A stretch of DNA of 64,000 nt, taken from the NCBI RefSeq assembly GCF_035917575.1, contig NZ_CP109090.1:1612001-1676000 (forward strand). Reading direction: 5' to 3'. A program made the position numbers and the translations under genes. Source of the stretch: Streptomyces sp. NBC_01788. Lineage in GTDB: Bacteria > Actinomycetota > Actinomycetes > Streptomycetales > Streptomycetaceae. How positions within the stretch are numbered: the first letter of the stretch is position 1; each line of letters begins with the position of its first letter. Below the pieces are notes generated by a model. It had not been told where the DNA came from, did no database searches, and was given only the letters and a program-made list of their open reading frames with translations. Of this stretch, positions 8,311 to 19,168 are shown piece by piece.

Positions 8311-9464
8311 CCGGAGACGGCCTTGCCCCAGCCCTGCGCGAGGACGTCCTTGGCCTTGCCCTGCTGGGCCTCGGACGGGAAGGTGGGCGTGCCGTCGACC
8401 TCCGGCAGCTTGGCGGCGGCGGCCCGGTCGAGGGTGCCGGCCTTCTCCATGGCGGGCATCAGGGCCGGGCGGGCGTAGCCCTTGAGCCACAGGTTCTGGC
8501 CCTCGGCGCTGTAGAGGTACTCCTGCCACAGCCTCGCGGCGGCCGGGTGCGGGGCGTCCTTGTTGACGGCCTGGGAGTAGAACTGGGCGTACCGGCCGTC
8601 GGTGGGGATGGCCACCTTCCAGTCGACGCCCTTGGACTTGAACTCGTCGGCGTACCCGGCGTTGAGGTAGTCCCAGTCGATGCTGATCGGCGTCTCGCCC
8701 TGCTCGACGGTGGCGGGGGTGGACTCGACGGGGGTGAAGTTGCCGTTCTTCCTCAGCTTGCCGAAGAAGTCGATGCCGGGCTGGATGTCGTCGAAGGAGC
8801 CGCCGGCGGCGAGGGCGGCCGCGTAGACGCCACCGAAGGCCGCGCCGGCCTTGGTCGGGTTGCCGTTGAGGGCGACCTGACCCTTGTACTCCGGCTTGAG
8901 CAGGTCCTCGAAGGTGGTCGGGCACTCCTTGACCCGCTTGGCGTCGCAGCCGATGGAGACATAGCCGCCGTAGTCGTTGTACCAGCGGGCCTGCGGGTCC
9001 TTCTGGCCGGCCGGGATGTCGTCGAACGCGACCACCTTGTACGGGGCGAGCAGGCCCTGCGCGGCGGCGCTGAGCGCGAAGGAACTGCCGAGGTCCAGTA
9101 CGTCCGGGGCGCGGTCCTGGCCCTTGCGGGAGGTGACGGCGTTGATCTCGTCCTGGCTGGAGCCGTCCGGGTTCTCGACGTCGATCTTGATGCCGTACTT
9201 CTTCTCGAAGCCGTCGATCAGGGCGCCGTAGTTGGCCCAGTCGCGGGGCAGCGCGATGGCGTGCAGCCTGCCCTCCTTCTTGGCCGCCGCGACCAGCGCG
9301 TCCATCCCGCCGAGGTCGGCGGCGGAGGTGGCGGTGGCGGCGCTCTTGCCGTCGGCGGTGGCCGACGCCTTGTCGGGGGCGGCGCCACAGGCGCTCAGGG
9401 CGAGCGCGGCGACGACGGCGAGGGAGCCGCCCAGGAGGGCTGTTCTCGGCAAGGACACGGTCAC
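8307..9464 (-). CDS. ABC importer solute-binding lipoprotein
   Basis: A 385-residue extracellular solute-binding protein, first gene of the five-gene operon. The signal peptide ends in a lipobox LSAC with the acylated Cys at residue 26. The mature part has the two-lobe family 1 pattern with MDALVAAAKKEGRLH near the start and QGETPISIDWDYLN in the middle, resembling the binding proteins for 2-aminoethylphosphonate, iron or polyamines; the ligand cannot be fixed from sequence. GTG at 9464 follows GGAG by 5 bases; GTG at 9458 is an alternative. The in-frame extension to 9620 would bury the signal peptide and is rejected. A perfect inverted repeat at 9507-9524 probably controls it. Confidence 0.88.
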   Translation of the reverse strand: MTVSLPRTALLGGSLAVVAALALSACGAAPDKASATADGKSAATATSAADLGGMDALVAAAKKEGRLHAIALPRDWANYGALIDGFEKKYGIKIDVENPDGSSQDEINAVTSRKGQDRAPDVLDLGSSFALSAAAQGLLAPYKVVAFDDIPAGQKDPQARWYNDYGGYVSIGCDAKRVKECPTTFEDLLKPEYKGQVALNGNPTKAGAAFGGVYAAALAAGGSFDDIQPGIDFFGKLRKNGNFTPVESTPATVEQGETPISIDWDYLNAGYADEFKSKGVDWKVAIPTDGRYAQFYSQAVNKDAPHPAAARLWQEYLYSAEGQNLWLKGYARPALMPAMEKAGTLDRAAAAKLPEVDGTPTFPSEAQQGKAKDVLAQGWGKAVSG

Positions 9465-9506
9465 GGTCTCTCCAGGAGTGCGCACGAGGGGTGAGGCAGA
9501 GCGGAG

Positions 9507-9524
9507 AACTTGTCTGAACAAGTT
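9507..9524. promoter_or_regulatory. candidate GntR operator
   Basis: Perfect inverted repeat AACTTGT-CTGA-ACAAGTT lies 43 bases upstream of the binding-protein start, in the 211-base divergent gap shared with the gntR-type gene. Its core TTGTCTGAACAA resembles the TGTCTAGACA-type sites bound by HutC-subfamily GntR regulators. The assignment to the adjacent regulator is inferred from position. Confidence 0.55.
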
Positions 9525-9675
9525 GGCCTCAGTACGCCCGTCGATGATGTCCTGCACGTGAACGCCGACGAAACCTCGAAGGCCCTTCACCTGCACAGTC
9601 TCATCCGGCCGGACCGGCACTGAAACTCGATTAGGCTGCCTACGCTGTGCACAACGGTCGACTCAAAGGGGAAGC

Positions 9676-10416
9676 ATGACGGCACGCCACGAGGAGATCG
9701 CCGACGCCCTGCGGCGGGCCATCGACCGCGAGGAGTACACAGTCGGCAGCCGGCTGCCGACCGAGACGGCCCTGGCCGCCCAGTACGGCGTCGCACGCGG
9801 TACGGTCCGCCAGGCCGTCGCGGCCCTCACCGCCGAGGGACTGATCGGCTCCCGGCAGGGCGCCCGCCGGGTCGTGCTGGCCGGCCGTCGCAGCCAGAGC
9901 TTCGCCGAGCTGCGCAGCTTCGCCCAGTGGGCCCGCGCCATGGGCCGGGAGGCGACGGGGCAGGTGGTGGCCCAGGAGTACCGCCCGGCAGCCCAGGAGG
10001 ACGCCGTCCGGCTTCAACTGGACGAGGGCACACCGGTGTTGCACGTTCTGCGGGTACGCGGACTGGACGGCGAACCGGTCCTGGTGGAGCGGACCGTGTA
10101 CGCCGGCTGGGTCGCCCCCGCCGTCGAGGCGATCGAGCCCGACTGCGCGTCCGTCACCCAACGGCTCTACGCGGACACCGGCCTGGTCTTCGCCCATGGC
10201 GAACACCTCATCGACGCGGTCGCGGCGGGCGCCCAGGACGCCGAACTGCTCGGCGTCCGCCGCACGAGCCCGCTGCTGCGGGTCCGCCGGGTGACGACGA
10301 CCCGCGAGGGGCGTCCCGTGGAGTGGTCGGACGACCGCTACCGTCCGGACGCGGTGAGCTTCAGCGTGCACAATTCGATAGGGAACAACGCCTTGGCACG
10401 CAAGACGGCCGGCTGA
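9676..10416 (+). CDS. GntR family transcriptional regulator (HutC/UTRA type)
   Basis: A 246-residue regulator. Residues 1-70 are the GntR winged helix (ADALRRAIDREEYTVGSRLPTE, then ARGTVRQAVAALTAEGLI with the recognition helix). Residues from about 90 on form a UTRA ligand-binding domain, ending with YRPDAVSFSVH. ATG at 9676 is preceded by AAAGGGGA. It is divergent from the ABC import operon and probably represses it until its effector, likely the imported compound or a metabolite of it, binds. A small SRPBCC-like gene follows 11 bases downstream. Confidence 0.9.
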   Translation: MTARHEEIADALRRAIDREEYTVGSRLPTETALAAQYGVARGTVRQAVAALTAEGLIGSRQGARRVVLAGRRSQSFAELRSFAQWARAMGREATGQVVAQEYRPAAQEDAVRLQLDEGTPVLHVLRVRGLDGEPVLVERTVYAGWVAPAVEAIEPDCASVTQRLYADTGLVFAHGEHLIDAVAAGAQDAELLGVRRTSPLLRVRRVTTTREGRPVEWSDDRYRPDAVSFSVHNSIGNNALARKTAG

Positions 10417-10427
10417 AGGGGGCCTTC

Positions 10428-10901
10428 ATGGACGCCGCCGGAATCACCTCGCTGCCCTACGTCGACGAGCACACGACCGTCGTCGCGGCGGACACCGACG
10501 CCGTGTGGCGCGGGCTCGGCGCCGCGCTGGAGGAATCGTTCCGCGGTCGCGGTGCGGCCCGCTACGCCCGCCTGGTCGGGTGCGCGGACCGCGCGGCGTC
10601 CGGACCGCGCCCCTTCGCGGAGGGCTCGGCTCTCCCCGGGTTCCGGGTGGTCGCCGCCGACACGGGCCGGGAGCTGGTCCTCGCCGGACGCCACCGCTTC
10701 TCGTCGTACGCGCTGACGTTCCGCCTCGAACCGGCCGGTCCCGGGCGCTCGCGGCTGCGCGCCGAGACCCGGGCCGCCTTCCCCGGCCCGGCCGGCGCCC
10801 TCTACCGGCGGCTGGTGATCGCCACGGGCGGGCATGCGATGGGCATGCGGCGCCTGCTCTCGGCGATCGACCGGAGGTCGACGACGCGCTGCCGCCCCTG
10901 A
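10428..10901 (+). CDS. SRPBCC-like small protein (DUF2867-like)
   Basis: A 157-residue protein without signal peptide or membrane segment. The opening HTTVVAADTDAVWRGL and the middle HRFSSYALTFRLEPAGPGRSRLRA fit the START/SRPBCC ligand-binding fold, and the end (FPGPAGALYRRLVIATGGH) recalls DUF2867 proteins. Its function is unknown. It starts 11 bases after the GntR gene and is probably co-transcribed with it, so a link to the importer substrate is possible but unproven. No strong ribosome binding site is seen (AAGGGGGCC lies 6-12 bases ahead). Confidence 0.7.
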   Translation: MDAAGITSLPYVDEHTTVVAADTDAVWRGLGAALEESFRGRGAARYARLVGCADRAASGPRPFAEGSALPGFRVVAADTGRELVLAGRHRFSSYALTFRLEPAGPGRSRLRAETRAAFPGPAGALYRRLVIATGGHAMGMRRLLSAIDRRSTTRCRP

Positions 10902-11012
10902 CCCAGGGTCTTTCGTTCGGCTCAGGCCGGATCAGTGAGCGGGGTCTGGTGCCGTGGATCGCAAGGCGGAGGAGGGCGGCAGGGCGGAGCCCTGCCAACC
11001 GACGACAACACC

Positions 11013-11050
11013 GCTGGGGGCACCCCCTGCTCGAAGAGCTTGGGGGAGCG
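11013..11050. repeat. dispersed Streptomyces palindromic repeat
   Basis: The stretch GGGGGCACCCCCTGCTCGAA followed by GAGCTTGGGGGAG can fold (CCCCC...GCTC-GAA-GAGC...GGGGG). I recognise it as the intergenic palindrome present in many copies in Streptomyces genomes. It lies in the 191-base convergent gap between the SRPBCC-like gene and the Lrp gene, where it may act as a transcription terminator for both. Confidence 0.65.
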
Positions 11051-11092
11051 GTGCCAGACCCCGCGAGCCCGGCATGATCCAAACGAGAGGCC

Positions 11093-11545
11093 CTAACCCG
11101 GCGCGCCCGAGGAGAAGCGGCGCAGCAGGGGGGAGAGCACCAGGACGGACTTCGTCCGTTCCACGAAGGGCTCGCCGGCGATGCGCTCCAGGACGCGCTC
11201 GAAGTGGCGCATGTCGGCCGCGAAGACCTGGACGATCGCGTCCGCCTCACCGGTGACGGTGGAGGCGGACACGACCTCCTGGTAGCGCTCCAGGCCCCGC
11301 TGGATCGTCTCCGGCGAAGTATGGCGCCGGCAGTAGATCTCGACGAACCCCTCGGTCTCCCAGCCGAGTGCCGCCGGGTCGACCCGGACGGTGAAACCGG
11401 TGATGGCCCCAGTGGCGCGCAGCCGGTCCACGCGCCGCTTCACGGCGGGCGCGGACAGGCCGACCAGCTGCCCGATGTCCGAATAGGAGCGGCGGGCGTC
11501 CTCGGCGAGGGCGTGCACGATGCGTTCGTCGAGATCGTTCAGCAC
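11093..11545 (-). CDS. Lrp/AsnC family transcriptional regulator
   Basis: A 150-residue regulator with an N-terminal AsnC helix-turn-helix (LDERIVHALAEDARRSYSDI, then LSAPAVKRRVDRL) and a C-terminal RAM/ACT-like domain (EVVSASTVTGEADAIVQVFA, carrying the effector-binding GEAD). Such proteins form octamers and respond to amino acids. The start is GTG at 11545 with only a weak purine tract ahead. It lies 34 bases downstream of guaB1 on the same strand and may be co-transcribed with it. Confidence 0.9.
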   Translation of the reverse strand: MLNDLDERIVHALAEDARRSYSDIGQLVGLSAPAVKRRVDRLRATGAITGFTVRVDPAALGWETEGFVEIYCRRHTSPETIQRGLERYQEVVSASTVTGEADAIVQVFAADMRHFERVLERIAGEPFVERTKSVLVLSPLLRRFSSGAPG

Positions 11546-11579
11546 TGTCGGTGGTTCACTTCTCGGGTACTCGGCGGGC

Positions 11580-13154
<1,575 letters not shown>

Positions 13155-13484
13155 CTAGGAGAAACCTCCAAGCGCGAGGGCGACGTCCAGGTCGGGCCGG
13201 CCGCCCCTCGCGGAGGCGAAGACCTCCTCGGCGATCTCCCATTCCTCCGGTCTGGCCTGCGCGTACGCCTGCCAGCCCCGGACCACGACCAGCATTCCGC
13301 GCTTCACCGCCTCGGCGGGCCAGAGGGTCTCGTCGCCGAGGCTGTCGGCCAGCGCGTCCCAGTTCCGTCCGAACCAGTCGGGCAGCGCGAGGTCACGGAC
13401 GGCGCGGTCCATCAGTCCCGCCTTGTCCGTGACACCGTCGAGGTCCAGCGTGACCACGACCCGGTTCGCCAGGTCTTCGCTCAT
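13155..13484 (-). CDS. barstar family ribonuclease inhibitor
   Basis: A 109-residue cytoplasmic protein of the barstar fold: VVTLDLDGVTDKAGLMDRAV at the N-terminus, the conserved LPDWFGRNWDALADSLGD (the helix that plugs the RNase active site in barstar) and a C-terminal strand MLVVVRGW. Its ATG overlaps the stop of the ribonuclease gene by 4 bases (ATGA at 13481-13484), so the two are translationally coupled. The expected role is to neutralise the neighbouring guanyl-specific RNase before or if it fails to be exported. Confidence 0.9.
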   Translation of the reverse strand: MSEDLANRVVVTLDLDGVTDKAGLMDRAVRDLALPDWFGRNWDALADSLGDETLWPAEAVKRGMLVVVRGWQAYAQARPEEWEIAEEVFASARGGRPDLDVALALGGFS

Positions 13485-13882
13485 CTCAGTACCGCCCGGA
13501 ACGTGTTGTAGTGATCATCGGTGTAGTAGAACTCCCCGCCCTGACCGGCGACGACGCGTCTGGCCCCGCGGTCGCGCGACCCCGGGGTCCGCACCGTGTA
13601 CTCGTGGTAGTAGCCGCGCGGCTCCTTGGGCAGCCGCCCCTCGAAGTTGCCGAACACGGTGTTGTCCTGCCGGTAGGGGTAGGGGCCGCCCCTGTCGATG
13701 AGTTCGAGGGTCTGCCGGGCCTCGGCCGGCAGCCGGGACTGGCTGATCGTTGCCATCCCGTGGGCCCACGACGGCGCGGAGGGGTCGGAACCGGCCTGCC
13801 CGGAGGGCGAGCAGCCCGTCAGGAGGACGGCGAGCGTGACGAGGAGCCCCGCGAACACACGGGGGACGAACCGCAGCAGCAT
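13481..13882 (-). CDS. RNase Sa-like guanyl-specific ribonuclease, predicted lipoprotein
   Basis: A 133-residue precursor. Residues 1-23 are a signal peptide with lipobox LLTGC (C24), so the enzyme is probably membrane-anchored outside the cell. The rest matches the secreted Streptomyces RNase Sa: QTLELIDRGGPYPYRQDNTVF, then YYHEYTV with E94 as catalytic base, RDRGARRVV with R105 and R109, and DDHYNTF with H124 as catalytic acid. The disulphide cysteines of RNase Sa are absent, which is unusual. ATG at 13882 has GGGAG 10 bases upstream; longer in-frame starts would bury the signal peptide. It overlaps the barstar gene. Confidence 0.87.
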   Translation of the reverse strand: MLLRFVPRVFAGLLVTLAVLLTGCSPSGQAGSDPSAPSWAHGMATISQSRLPAEARQTLELIDRGGPYPYRQDNTVFGNFEGRLPKEPRGYYHEYTVRTPGSRDRGARRVVAGQGGEFYYTDDHYNTFRAVLR

Positions 13883-13920
13883 GCCGACGATGCTCCCACG
13901 GCCGCCCCGCCGTGTGCTCG

Positions 13921-14940
13921 TCAGGTGCCGTCCGGATCCGCCCTGTTGAGAGCGGGCCGGGGGGCGGGGCCCGCCGTCATCAGATAGTCCGCGGCCGAGG
14001 TGTCCGTGACCAGGCTGGTGACCAGGCCGGACCGCAGCACCGCGTCGATCGCCGCCGCCTTGCGCTGCCCGCCCGCGATCGCGACGACCTCGGGGATACG
14101 GCGCAACTGGTCGGCCTTGACGGTGATGCACCGCTCCCCCAGGTCCCGTCCGATCCGGCGGCCCTCGGCGTCGAAGAGGTGCGCGGCCATCTCGGCGGCG
14201 ACGCCGAGCGAGGCGTAGTGGGCCCGCTCCTCGTCGCTGAGCATGTCGTGCACCGTCGAGATGCCCGGCTCCCAGGAACCGATGGACACGCAGGCGACCG
14301 TGACCTTGTCGAAGTATTCGAAGGCGCGCGCGATTCCGGTCTGGTGGCGCAGCGCGGCCGCGGTGGCCTCGTCCGGCAGCAGCATCGGCGCGTAGATGGG
14401 GTGGGCGTCGCCGCCCGAGACCTGGGCGGCGCGGCGCACGGCCTCCACCGAGCCGCGCTCCGAGGTCCCGGCGTCGTACACGCCGGTCAGCTGCACCACC
14501 GTGCACGGTGGCAGCCGGTTCAGGGCCGCCGCCATGTGGATGGTGGACCGGCCCCAGGCCAGACCCAGCACGTCTCCCTCGTCGACGAGCTCGCCGAGCA
14601 GATCGGCGGCCACTTCGCCGAGGTTCTCGGGGTCGGGCGTCTCCTCTGCCTCGGCCGGGGACTCGACCACGACGGCGTGCCTGAGGCCGTAGCGGGCGCG
14701 GAGCGCGTCGGAGCGCTCGGCGTCCAGCTCGGCGGGCACGCGGATCTCGATGCGCACGAGATCCCGTTCGAGAGCGGTCTCCAGGACCCGGGCCACCTTG
14801 AAGCGGCTGACGCCGAACTCCTCGGCGATCTGGATCTTCGATTTGCCCTCGAGGTAGAAACGGCGGGCCATGGCCGCCGCCTGCACCAGCTCAGCGGGTC
14901 CCATCCGCATGGCTGACCGGCCCGCCGACATACCCGACAC
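13921..14940 (-). CDS. SorC/DeoR-type sugar-binding transcriptional regulator
   Basis: A 339-residue regulator. A helix-turn-helix at about 25-65 (ARRFYLEGKSKIQIAEEFGV, SRFKVARVLETAL) precedes a large sugar-phosphate-binding domain of the SorC family (DVLGLAWGRSTIHMAAAL, then VSIGSWEPG and AIAGGQRKAAAIDA). These proteins act as repressors released by phosphorylated sugars. No sugar operon is next to it; rpe (pentose phosphate pathway) is the next gene upstream on the same strand. GTG at 14940 is chosen because GAGGAG sits 6 bases ahead; GTG at 14964 is the longer alternative. Confidence 0.87.
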   Translation of the reverse strand: MSGMSAGRSAMRMGPAELVQAAAMARRFYLEGKSKIQIAEEFGVSRFKVARVLETALERDLVRIEIRVPAELDAERSDALRARYGLRHAVVVESPAEAEETPDPENLGEVAADLLGELVDEGDVLGLAWGRSTIHMAAALNRLPPCTVVQLTGVYDAGTSERGSVEAVRRAAQVSGGDAHPIYAPMLLPDEATAAALRHQTGIARAFEYFDKVTVACVSIGSWEPGISTVHDMLSDEERAHYASLGVAAEMAAHLFDAEGRRIGRDLGERCITVKADQLRRIPEVVAIAGGQRKAAAIDAVLRSGLVTSLVTDTSAADYLMTAGPAPRPALNRADPDGT

Positions 14941-15042
14941 GGCGATCTCCTCACTGCTGTTCACACTCTGGATTCACCGTTCATCCTTGCAGATGCGGCG
15001 CGCTTGATCAGCCCTGATGGTTGCCGTTCACGCAGCCGTTGT

Positions 15043-15729
15043 TCAGTGGCCGCATGCCCAGGACCCCTTGGCGGTGGCCGATTCCGCCTGACCGCGCAGG
15101 GCCCGCACCGCTTCAGCGGGGTCCTCGGCACCGTAGACCGCCGAGCCGGCGACGAACACGTCCGCGCCGGCCTCCGCGCACCGCTCGATCGTCGAGGCCG
15201 ACACCCCGCCGTCCACCTGGAGCCACAGCTGAAGGCCGTGCTTGCCGATCAGCTCACGGGTGCGGCGGATCTTGGGCAGCATGATGTCGAGGAAGGCCTG
15301 GCCGCCGAAGCCCGGCTCCACCGTCATGATCAGGAGCATGTCGAGCTCGGGGAGCAGGTCCTCGTACGGCTCGATGGGGGTGGCGGGCTTGAGGGCCATC
15401 GAGGCCCGGGCGCCCTTGGCACGGATCTCGCGGGCCAGCCGGACGGGGGCGGCGGCCGCCTCGACGTGGAACGTCACGGAGGAGGCGCCCGCCTCGACGT
15501 ACTGCGGCGCCCAGCGGTCGGGCTGCTCGATCATCAGGTGGCAGTCCAGCGGGGTGTCCGTAGCCCGGGCCAGGGACTCCACGACGGGCACGCCGAGCGT
15601 GAGGTTCGGGACGAAGTGGTTGTCCATGACGTCCACGTGGAGCCAGTCGGCCCCTTCGACCGCCTTCGCCTCCTCGGCGAGGCGCGCGAAGTCGGCGGAC
15701 AGGATGCTGGGGTTGATCTGCACGGCCAT
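15043..15729 (-). CDS. rpe: ribulose-phosphate 3-epimerase
   Basis: A 228-residue TIM-barrel enzyme that interconverts ribulose 5-phosphate and xylulose 5-phosphate. [13 protein letters not shown] at the start, the metal-site motif [33 protein letters not shown] and the phosphate loop [10 protein letters not shown] are diagnostic. ATG at 15729 gives the family length; the frame remains open to 15879 but that extension has no homology. Usual metal ligands (two His, two Asp) are all visible. Confidence 0.96.
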   Translation of the reverse strand: MAVQINPSILSADFARLAEEAKAVEGADWLHVDVMDNHFVPNLTLGVPVVESLARATDTPLDCHLMIEQPDRWAPQYVEAGASSVTFHVEAAAAPVRLAREIRAKGARASMALKPATPIEPYEDLLPELDMLLIMTVEPGFGGQAFLDIMLPKIRRTRELIGKHGLQLWLQVDGGVSASTIERCAEAGADVFVAGSAVYGAEDPAEAVRALRGQAESATAKGSWACGH

Positions 15730-15907
15730 GCCCCAAGCGTGCCATGCCCCGGCCCTCCGGTCCGCCCCGGTACCCCACTGGAATCCGAATCCGGGAGACG
15801 GCGGCGATGGCGCCCGAACAAGGCCGCCCTCCGCGGGAGCGGACCGGGTACGGCCCGCCCCACGAAGGGCTCGCTCCACGGGAGGGTCCGCGAGGCGGCG
15901 GGGCCGG

Positions 15908-17323
15908 TCAGCCGGTACGGCGGATCAGGGCCAGGTACATCGCGTCGGTTCCGTGCAGATGCGGCCACAGCTGTACGTCGGGGCCGTCGCCGAGGGCCCC
16001 GACGCCCGGCAGCAGGGGGCGGGCGTCGATCAGCTCGGTCTCGGGGAACTGCTTGAGCACGTCGCCGACCACGGCACGGGTCTCGGCCAGGTGCGGGGAG
16101 CAGGTCGCGTAGCCGACCACACCGCCGACGCGCACCGACTCCAGGGCCGTGCGCAGCAGGCCGCGCTGGAGCGGGGCGAAGCTGTCCAGGTCCTCCGGTC
16201 GGCGCCGCCACCGGGCCTCGGGACGCCTGCGCAGTGCACCGAGGCCGGTGCAGGGGACGTCGACCAGGACACGGTCGAAACTGCCGGGCCGCCAGGCGGG
16301 GCGCGTGCCGTCGGCGGCGATCACCTGGTACGGACCGGGGTTGCCCGCCAGTGCCTTGGCCACGAGCCCGGCCCGGTGGGGCTGCTTCTCGGAGGCGAGC
16401 AGGACGGCTCCGCGCTCGGCGGCCAGCGCGGCCAGCAGGGCCGCCTTGCCGCCGGGGCCCGCGCATCCGTCGAGCCACTTGCCGTCGGGGCCGTCGAGGG
16501 GCGCGTTCGCCAGGGCGAGCGCGACGAGCTGGCTGCCCTCGTCCTGGACGCCGGCCCGGCCCTCCCGTACCGCGTCCACGGCGCCGGGTTCGCCACCCTC
16601 GGTCAGCCGCACCGCGTACGGCGACCAGCGGCCCGGCACCGCGGCCTCCTCGCGCAGCAGTTCCTCGGTGGTGGCCCGTCCGGGCCGGGCGACCAGCGTG
16701 ACCTCCGGCCGCTCGTTGTCGGCCTCCAGCAGGTCCTCGATCCCGGCGCGTGGGCCGCCGAGGGAGTCCCACAGGGCGGAGACGACCCAGCGGGGGTGGG
16801 AGTGGACGACGGCGAGGTGGTCCTCGGGGTCGTCGTCGTAGGGCGGGGCGACCTTCTCCAGCCATCCGTCGAGGTCGTTCTGCGCGACCTTGCGGAGCAC
16901 GGCGTTGACGAACTTGGCCCGCCCGTCGCCGAGGACGACCCGGGCGAGCTCGACGGTGGCGGACACCGCGGCGTGGCTCGGGATGCGCGTTCCGAGCAGC
17001 TGGTGGGCGCCGAGCGACAGCACGTCCAGGACGGGCGGGTCCACCTCCCGCAGCGGGCGGTCGATGCAGGCCTCGATGACCGCGTCGTACGTCCCCTGGC
17101 GGCGCAGCGTGCCGTACACCAGCTCGGTGGCCAGCGCGGCGTCACGGCCGTCGAAATCGCCCTTCTCGCGTGCCTTGCGCAGCAGCGGGGGCATGACGAG
17201 GTTGGCGTAGGCGTCCCGCTCGTCCACGGCGCGCAGCGCCTCGAAGGCGAGAATACGGACGGGGTCCTTCTGGGGCCGGCGGTAGGGCTTGGCGGGCCTG
17301 CGGGGCCGACGGGTGTCGCTCAC
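15908..17323 (-). CDS. rsmB: 16S rRNA m5C967 methyltransferase (RsmB/Fmu)
   Basis: A 471-residue protein with an N-terminal NusB-like RNA-binding domain ([19 protein letters not shown] onward, to about residue 150) and a C-terminal SAM-dependent methyltransferase. The SAM loop reads [17 protein letters not shown], and the two cysteines of the m5C mechanism are C358 in DVPCTGLG and C408 in TCSPH. The start is GTG at 17323 with GGAG 10 bases ahead. The order rsmB-fmt with rpe nearby is conserved in actinobacteria, and fmt lies 82 bases upstream on the same strand. Confidence 0.94.
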   Translation of the reverse strand: MSDTRRPRRPAKPYRRPQKDPVRILAFEALRAVDERDAYANLVMPPLLRKAREKGDFDGRDAALATELVYGTLRRQGTYDAVIEACIDRPLREVDPPVLDVLSLGAHQLLGTRIPSHAAVSATVELARVVLGDGRAKFVNAVLRKVAQNDLDGWLEKVAPPYDDDPEDHLAVVHSHPRWVVSALWDSLGGPRAGIEDLLEADNERPEVTLVARPGRATTEELLREEAAVPGRWSPYAVRLTEGGEPGAVDAVREGRAGVQDEGSQLVALALANAPLDGPDGKWLDGCAGPGGKAALLAALAAERGAVLLASEKQPHRAGLVAKALAGNPGPYQVIAADGTRPAWRPGSFDRVLVDVPCTGLGALRRRPEARWRRRPEDLDSFAPLQRGLLRTALESVRVGGVVGYATCSPHLAETRAVVGDVLKQFPETELIDARPLLPGVGALGDGPDVQLWPHLHGTDAMYLALIRRTG

Positions 17324-17405
17324 GAAAAAGGTGCTCCGGTTGTCTGGGTGCGCCGCGCTCGGGCACGCGGTGCTCCCAGCCTACGTCCCGGTCCGTGCCG
17401 CCCGG

Positions 17406-18338
17406 TCAGCCCCCGAGGGTCTCGCCCTCGGCGATGCGCGCACCGCGCGCCCAGTCCGCCGCCCGCATCGGCTTCTTGCCCTGCGCCTGCACCCACAGCA
17501 GCTCGACGGCGTACGAGCCGGTGCCGACGTGGACGTCGTTCTTGCCGACGGCGAGCGCGCCCGGGGCGAGGTCGGTGCGCTGCGGCGCCGGGGCGGCGTG
17601 GATCAGCTTGAGCCGCTCGCCGCGGAACGTGGTCCAGGCGCCGGGCGCCGGTGTGCAGCCGCGTACCACGCGGTCCACGCGCAGGGCGGGGGCCGTCCAG
17701 TCGACCCGGGCGTCCTCGACGGTGATCTTGGGGGCGAGGGTGATCCCCTCGGCCGGCTGCGGCACGGCCTTGAGGGTGCCGTCCTCGATGCCGTCCATGG
17801 TCGCGGCGAGCAGCCCGGCGCCGGCGAGGGCGAGCCGGGTGAGCAGGTCGCCGCTGGTGTCGGTGGGCCGGATCATCTCGGTGACGGTGCCGTAGACCGG
17901 GCCGGAGTCGAGTCCTTCCTCGATGAGGAAGGTGGAGGCGCCGGTGATCTCGTCCCCGGCCATGAGCGAGTGCTGCGCGGGGGCGGCGCCGCGCCAGGCG
18001 GGCAGCAGCGAGAAGTGCAGGTTGACCCAGCCGTGGGCGGGGATGTCGAGGGCCACCCTGGGCAGCAGGGCGCCGTAGGCGACGACCGGGCAGCAGTCCG
18101 GGGCGATCTCCCTCAGCCGCTCCAGGAACTCCGGGTCCCGCGGCTTGAGCGGCTTGAGCACCTCGATCCCGGCCTCCTCCGCCCGTTCGGCCACCGGGCT
18201 CGCGACCAGCCTGCGTCCGCGCCCGGCCGGTGCGTCGGGCCTGGTGACGACGGCGGCCACCTCGTGCCGCCCGGAGGCGAGCAGTGCGTCCAGAGCGGGA
18301 ACGGCGACCTCGGGGGTACCGGCGAAGACGAGCTTCAT
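17406..18338 (-). CDS. fmt: methionyl-tRNA formyltransferase
   Basis: A 310-residue enzyme that formylates initiator Met-tRNA. The N-terminal [19 protein letters not shown] and the catalytic-region motif [21 protein letters not shown], followed by [18 protein letters not shown], are characteristic, and a C-terminal OB-type tRNA-binding domain occupies the last 100 residues. ATG at 18338 begins the conserved sequence exactly. It is transcribed toward rsmB; the 226-base divergent gap upstream separates it from the plus-strand gene at 18565. Confidence 0.96.
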   Translation of the reverse strand: MKLVFAGTPEVAVPALDALLASGRHEVAAVVTRPDAPAGRGRRLVASPVAERAEEAGIEVLKPLKPRDPEFLERLREIAPDCCPVVAYGALLPRVALDIPAHGWVNLHFSLLPAWRGAAPAQHSLMAGDEITGASTFLIEEGLDSGPVYGTVTEMIRPTDTSGDLLTRLALAGAGLLAATMDGIEDGTLKAVPQPAEGITLAPKITVEDARVDWTAPALRVDRVVRGCTPAPGAWTTFRGERLKLIHAAPAPQRTDLAPGALAVGKNDVHVGTGSYAVELLWVQAQGKKPMRAADWARGARIAEGETLGG

Positions 18339-18430
18339 GGGGTGGCTTGGGCCTCTCGGGCGGGGTGGACGGCGGGCAGCGCACCAGTCTATGACCACGT
18401 ACTGGCCGCGCAGCGCGCGTCCGGCGCACA

Positions 18431-19164
<734 letters not shown>

Positions 19165-19168
<4 letters not shown>

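Noticed and set aside
13481..14506. 341-codon frame making the ribonuclease part of a larger protein
   Set aside because: The upstream part overlaps the SorC regulator in another frame, and the ribonuclease has its own signal peptide starting at 13882.
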